Shown in pieces: positions 60,412-64,000 of a stretch of DNA of 64,000 bases (position 1 is its first letter; every line of letters begins with the position of its first letter). The notes under the pieces were generated by a model that had not been told where the DNA came from, searched no databases, and was given only the letters and a program-made list of their open reading frames with translations. A program made the translations under genes and the position numbers. The DNA is from Niastella sp. (GTDB taxonomy: Bacteria; Bacteroidota; Bacteroidia; Chitinophagales; Chitinophagaceae): the NCBI GenBank assembly GCA_017744515.1, contig JAGIBF010000033.1, positions 1-64,000 of the forward strand, read 5' to 3'.

Positions 60412-61155
60412 TCACAGCCACCCATATTGTTCTATCAGCTTATCTTTTTGCAGGCGCGAAACGGGCAACACATCGTTCGTTGTCATGGTGAGCAGGCTTT
60501 CGTTCCGGTTGAAATGTTTTACTTCGTTGAGGTTGATAATGTATTGACGGTGGATACGGAGGAACTGCTGTTGCTCCAGCACGAACTGGATATCTTTCAG
60601 GGTTTTTGAGATCAGGATCTTCCTTTTATCAACCAGTACAAGTTCAGAATAATTACTCCTGGCTTCTACGAACACAATGTCTTTCAGGTCGATAAAAGTC
60701 ACGCCGGTCTGACTGGGTATGGCAATCTTGGTAATAGCGCCTTTCCTGAACTGTTGCTGAAGCACCTGGAGCTGGTCTGACTGGATATGCTGACGCTTTT
60801 CCACTTTTTCCACTACTTCCCTTAAATCCTCGATGGTAGCAGGCTTTACTAAATAATCAAGCGCGTTGAACCGGAAAGCCTTTATGGCGAAATCATTGTA
60901 AGCAGTTACAAATACTACCGAAAATTCAACAGGAATTAATTGCTCCAGCAGGTCGAAACCGTTGATTACCGGCATCTCAATATCCAGAAAAAGCAGGTCA
61001 GGTTGAAGCGATGCTATTTCCTGCAATGCTTTCTGAGGACTGGTGAAGGCGCCCACGATCTCAAGCTGCGGAAAATGCCGCCCGATATTCAACCGCATCA
61101 GCTGCACGCTGTCCGGCTCATCGTCGAGAATGATCGTTCTGATAGTGTTGTTCAT
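60412..61155 (-). CDS. LytTR-type response regulator
   Basis: The 247-residue protein has a receiver domain at about 6-125: IILDDEPDSVQL (acidic pair), phospho-acceptor Asp58 in LLFLDIEMPVINGF, VVFVTAYNDFAIKAF, and YLVKPATIEDL with Lys. A LytTR DNA-binding domain follows at about 145-245 (IAIPSQTGVTFIDLKDIVFV, EARSNYSELVLVDKRKILIS, LRIHRQYIINLNEVKHFNRN). It is transcribed with the sensor kinase that ends 3 bases upstream. The M28 peptidase gene lies 39 bases further downstream on the same strand. Confidence 0.95.
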   Translation of the reverse strand: MNNTIRTIILDDEPDSVQLMRLNIGRHFPQLEIVGAFTSPQKALQEIASLQPDLLFLDIEMPVINGFDLLEQLIPVEFSVVFVTAYNDFAIKAFRFNALDYLVKPATIEDLREVVEKVEKRQHIQSDQLQVLQQQFRKGAITKIAIPSQTGVTFIDLKDIVFVEARSNYSELVLVDKRKILISKTLKDIQFVLEQQQFLRIHRQYIINLNEVKHFNRNESLLTMTTNDVLPVSRLQKDKLIEQYGWL

Positions 61156-61158
61156 ACC

Positions 61159-63078
61159 TTATTCAATGGGAATATCGATGATCACTTCGGTGCCTGTTGC
61201 ATTTCCCTGTCCGTCGTGCAGATCATTTACGATGACCGACATACTCGTGTTGTACATCTGGTTGATCAGCTCGATCCGTTGATGGGTAATACTCATGCCG
61301 AAAGATTTATGCGCTGTGGCCGATTTGCTCTTCAGCTCAGCGGCCCTGGCCCTGCCCACACCATTATCCGTTACCACTATCTTCAGGTTATTATCCTCAC
61401 ACCGGAAAGCCACAACGATTGTTCCGCCATCCTCTTTCGGCATCAATCCATGCCATATGGCATTTTCCACATACGGCTGAATAAGCATGGGTGGAAGCTC
61501 AATATAATCCATATCCACGTTATCAGCTATGTCGATTTGGTAATGCAGTTTTTCCTTAAAACGCATGGCCTCCATTTCCATGTACAATTGTAAAGTTTCC
61601 ACCTCCTGTTGTAAGGTGATGCGATCGCTTTTGGAATTCTCGAGCACCAGCCGCATCAGCCGGGAAAACTTACCCAGGTAGCCGGTGGCCGCATCCTGGT
61701 TATTTTCTACAGCATACAGCTTAATGGAATTAAGACAGTTGAAAATAAAATGCGGATTCATCTGCGATCGCAGGGAGTGCAGCGCAGCATCGCTCACTTT
61801 CCGTTCAAATTCCGACTCCCGCTGCTTTTGTTCGGCCCGTTCTTTCTCCAGTTGCAACACCAGCTTTACCTGTTTATTCCGGTTGCGATAATATAAAAAG
61901 CCACCCAACCCCAGTAACAACACCAATGCGCCGCCACTGTATAACCATTGCTGGCGCAGCTGGAGTTTGTTCAGTGTATTATTCTGGCTTAATAATTCAT
62001 TCTGGAAATGCAGGGAATCTTCCTTTTTGTCAAAATTGTACTGCATCTCATTCTGGATAAGCTCCCGTTCCTTTTCATCGTTGAGCAGGCTGTCGTTCAA
62101 TACCACATATTTTTTCAGATAGGCGAAAGCACTGTCATACCGTCCTGTGGCTGCATATACTTCCGAAATGACGGTGATGGCATCGGCTTCCATGGAGAGG
62201 AAACCTCCCTGCCGGGCGATTTCATTGGCCCTTATTGCATGCTGCAGGGCAAGCGGATACTTTTTTGCTGCGAGATACACCGTTCCAAGTCTCCGGTGAT
62301 TGGCCGCCTTTCCATCTTCGCTGCCAAGTTCGTTGAACACGTCGAGGGCCTTCTGCACATAATAAACAGCCGAATCGTTCTTATTTCCGGTAAACCCCGT
62401 TGCCCTGAGTTTTGCTTCGGAAAACTGGATATAGGCATCCCCAAGGCCGCTGTAAATACGTGCTTCCAGTTGTTTGTTGCCAGGCATATACTGCCTGAAC
62501 AAACCGAGGACTTCATTGAAATGTTGGATGGCGGGACCTACACTGTCCATGCGCTTATACAGCAGCGCTTTATTGAGTATAGAATGGGGAAGGTATTGTT
62601 TGTCACCAAGTGCTTTGTAGAGGCCGATGGCCTTATCCAGATAAACCAGGGCATCTTTATAATGTTCACTATGGGGTAGGTAGGCTGCGCCAATCGTATT
62701 GTAAACCTTCGCCAGGTCGATCGGCCGCTTCAGCGATTCATACATTTTTGCCGCTTTCTGGAGGTACTCCAGCGTTTTGGAAACCTGGTCCATTCGCAGG
62801 TAATCCACTCCCATTACATAATGAGCCCTCGCCAGACCAGGATCGTCTTTGATTTTTGTAGCCAGTGCGATGGCCTTTTCGGCATACAGCAAACCTTTAG
62901 CCGGATCCACATACTGCTGGAAAAAAGCGATATCATTCAGCAATTTCAACCTGATGGTGTCTTCTTTTACATATTGTACCTCCGCCTTTACCAGGGAATC
63001 CAGGTCAGGCTCCTGTGCCTGCGCGATGTTGGCGCTTATACAAAAAAATAAAAAGGCTGCCTTATACCTTGGGATCAT
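61159..63078 (-). CDS. TPR-containing LytS-type sensor histidine kinase
   Basis: The 639-residue protein has a signal peptide (MIPRYKAAFLFFCISANIAQ). TPR repeats follow (GLLYAEKAIALATKIKDDPG, MDQVSKTLEYLQKAAKMYES, YVQKALDVFNELGSEDGKAA). A transmembrane helix (SGGALVLLLGLGGFLYYRNR), a short coiled coil, the His-kinase domain (LRSQMNPHFIFNCLNSIKLY, with MNPHF as phosphorylation site) and HATPase_c (MLIQPYVENAIWHGLM, VTDNGVGRARA) complete it. It pairs with the LytTR regulator immediately downstream. Confidence 0.95.
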   Translation of the reverse strand: MIPRYKAAFLFFCISANIAQAQEPDLDSLVKAEVQYVKEDTIRLKLLNDIAFFQQYVDPAKGLLYAEKAIALATKIKDDPGLARAHYVMGVDYLRMDQVSKTLEYLQKAAKMYESLKRPIDLAKVYNTIGAAYLPHSEHYKDALVYLDKAIGLYKALGDKQYLPHSILNKALLYKRMDSVGPAIQHFNEVLGLFRQYMPGNKQLEARIYSGLGDAYIQFSEAKLRATGFTGNKNDSAVYYVQKALDVFNELGSEDGKAANHRRLGTVYLAAKKYPLALQHAIRANEIARQGGFLSMEADAITVISEVYAATGRYDSAFAYLKKYVVLNDSLLNDEKERELIQNEMQYNFDKKEDSLHFQNELLSQNNTLNKLQLRQQWLYSGGALVLLLGLGGFLYYRNRNKQVKLVLQLEKERAEQKQRESEFERKVSDAALHSLRSQMNPHFIFNCLNSIKLYAVENNQDAATGYLGKFSRLMRLVLENSKSDRITLQQEVETLQLYMEMEAMRFKEKLHYQIDIADNVDMDYIELPPMLIQPYVENAIWHGLMPKEDGGTIVVAFRCEDNNLKIVVTDNGVGRARAAELKSKSATAHKSFGMSITHQRIELINQMYNTSMSVIVNDLHDGQGNATGTEVIIDIPIE

Positions 63079-63097
63079 AAACTCATTATTATCAATA

Positions 63098-63105
63098 CAA
63101 ATCTA
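63098..63105 (-). promoter_or_regulatory. Candidate -7 element for the LytS/LytTR pair
   Basis: On the minus strand the bases read TAGATTTG, matching TAnnTTTG, 19 bases before the ATG at 63078. A -33 box is not evident. Confidence 0.45.
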
Positions 63106-63333
63106 TTTCAAAACAGCGGCTGTTCCGGTTTAACCTTGTGGGATGCGCATTTTGAATGGTGAACAGGTGATGATTTTGTGTGGAGAGTAATTTACCCAAC
63201 CAATTGAAGATCTTGCTTACACAACAAAACCTTCATTCAACCTCTTTACCCTGTCACCCACTCAGTCGCTGGAAATGACAGCTTATCCCCCGGCTAACTT
63301 AGCCAGCATATCTGAATTATTACAATTTTTTTT

Positions 63334-64000
63334 ATGAAAAGAGTTCTACTTCTCCTTTTGCTGATAACCGGGTTTGCCACTACCCATGCCCAGTGGAGCA
63401 ATACCACGAACCAGTTTTATGATTCGCTGGATATGCCTGTGGTACAAATGGCGAACGATCAAAAAAATCCGTTGGTAGTCAAAAGCGAACCGGATGGCGG
63501 TTATGTGGTGATATGGGAAGATAACCGTGCCGGTAATACCGACATCTATGCCCAGAAATACGATAAGAACGGCCATCGCCTCTGGGCGGAAAATGGCATC
63601 CCCGTCGCCACCGGAACCGATCACCAACTGTATTCCACCATTGCGAATACCCAGTCCAGCACCTACAGTTACCGAAATGTAGGCCATGCCGCCACCGATG
63701 CCGCCGGTGGTTTTTACATTGCCTTTACCACCACCAACCATAATGATGTATATGTGCAGCACATCAAAAACGACGGCAGCCGGGCGTTTGTCAACGAAGG
63801 ATACCCCATTGCTGTTCACACAACAGCCATCCAGCCTTACTATTCGCATCCGCAACTCATTGCCGACGGCAGGGGCGGTTTTTTTATTGGGTATTATGTA
63901 AAGAACCCCTACAATGATGTGTATGTGTATTGCTATAAGGACGAAGGAGGTAGCCTTAGACGCTATGGCGGCGGCATTATGAATCAATATGCCACCCAGG
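63334..64000 (+). CDS. Secreted repeat (propeller-like) protein, C-terminus beyond the window
   Basis: The ATG at 63334 starts a frame open to the window end (222 residues visible) with a signal peptide (MKRVLLLLLLITGFATTHAQ). Repeated segments follow in the style of secreted beta-propeller proteins: PLVVKSEPDGGYVVIWEDNR with GNTDIYAQKYDKNGHRLWAE and NGIPVA, ATDAAGGFYIAFTTTNHNDV with YVQHIKNDGSRAFVNEGYPI, and LIADGRGGFFIGYYVKNPYN. Each repeat alternates a surveyed value, a display strand and a NDGSR/DKNGH turn. A C-terminal sorting domain may follow outside the window. The function is unknown. Confidence 0.85.
   Translation, partial: MKRVLLLLLLITGFATTHAQWSNTTNQFYDSLDMPVVQMANDQKNPLVVKSEPDGGYVVIWEDNRAGNTDIYAQKYDKNGHRLWAENGIPVATGTDHQLYSTIANTQSSTYSYRNVGHAATDAAGGFYIAFTTTNHNDVYVQHIKNDGSRAFVNEGYPIAVHTTAIQPYYSHPQLIADGRGGFFIGYYVKNPYNDVYVYCYKDEGGSLRRYGGGIMNQYATQ

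Noticed and set aside
63346..63987. 213-codon minus-strand frame near the right edge
   Set aside because: It is opposite the secreted repeat protein, which has a signal peptide and regular repeats; the Gly/Ile-rich translation is a shadow.

Overview
The window is a stretch of a Bacteroidota chromosome, most likely from the Chitinophagaceae (Chitinophaga/Niastella-like). The evidence is the gene content: a SusC/SusD pair driven by a FecI-type sigma factor and a FecR-type anti-sigma factor, a GLPGLI protein paired with a TonB-dependent receptor, an RteC-domain protein, TPR-containing histidine kinases, and -7 promoter elements of the TAnnTTTG type. I see no rRNA, tRNA, CRISPR array or insertion sequence.

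Layout. 1-3445: a cut-off DUF4272 gene and a two-domain FtsX/MacB-type permease, both on the minus strand. 3933-9584: an accessory stretch with an RteC-domain protein, an unknown 232-residue protein, a small membrane protein, a two-gene unit ending in a TIR-like nucleotide-hydrolase-type protein with an unassigned C-terminal domain, and an unknown 228-residue protein. This stretch also holds three decayed pieces: an ORF interrupted by TGA, a degenerate partial copy of the 152-residue gene, and a frameshifted immunity-like remnant. 9615-14203 (minus): beta-propeller protein, GLPGLI protein and TonB receptor in one tight operon. 14834-18789: a GH92 mannosidase followed by a sulfatase. 18950-23232: a YhcG/DUF1016 nuclease-like protein with an extra C-terminal region, then an S9 dipeptidyl peptidase. 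23298-26322: DUF418 membrane protein, AraC regulator, cytochrome c. 26478-34641: sigma factor, anti-sigma factor, SusC, SusD and a TlpA-like thioredoxin, a nutrient-uptake operon.

34690-39018: SDR oxidoreductase, SH3-like secreted protein, M1 peptidase, DUF2461 protein. 39078-51479 (minus): a secreted TPR protein and a tandem array of four paralogous TPR/coiled-coil/HisKA_2 sensor kinases. Three of these overlap stop-to-start; the fourth is broken by a one-base frameshift. No response regulator lies next to the array. 52088-58183: a probable iron-acquisition operon (DUF4856 lipoprotein, imelysin, HTTM membrane protein, TonB receptor), meeting tail-to-tail an OmpR-type regulator whose phospho-acceptor Asp is replaced by Asn. 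58915-63078 (minus): an M28 peptidase and a LytTR-type two-component pair. 63334 to the end: the start of a secreted repeat (propeller-like) protein.

The best candidates for something undescribed are (i) the 152-residue protein plus TIR-like effector pair at 6854-8289, with decayed relatives around it, and (ii) the self-overlapping array of sensor kinases with a duplicated upstream leader. Family names come from recalled motif patterns, not database searches.
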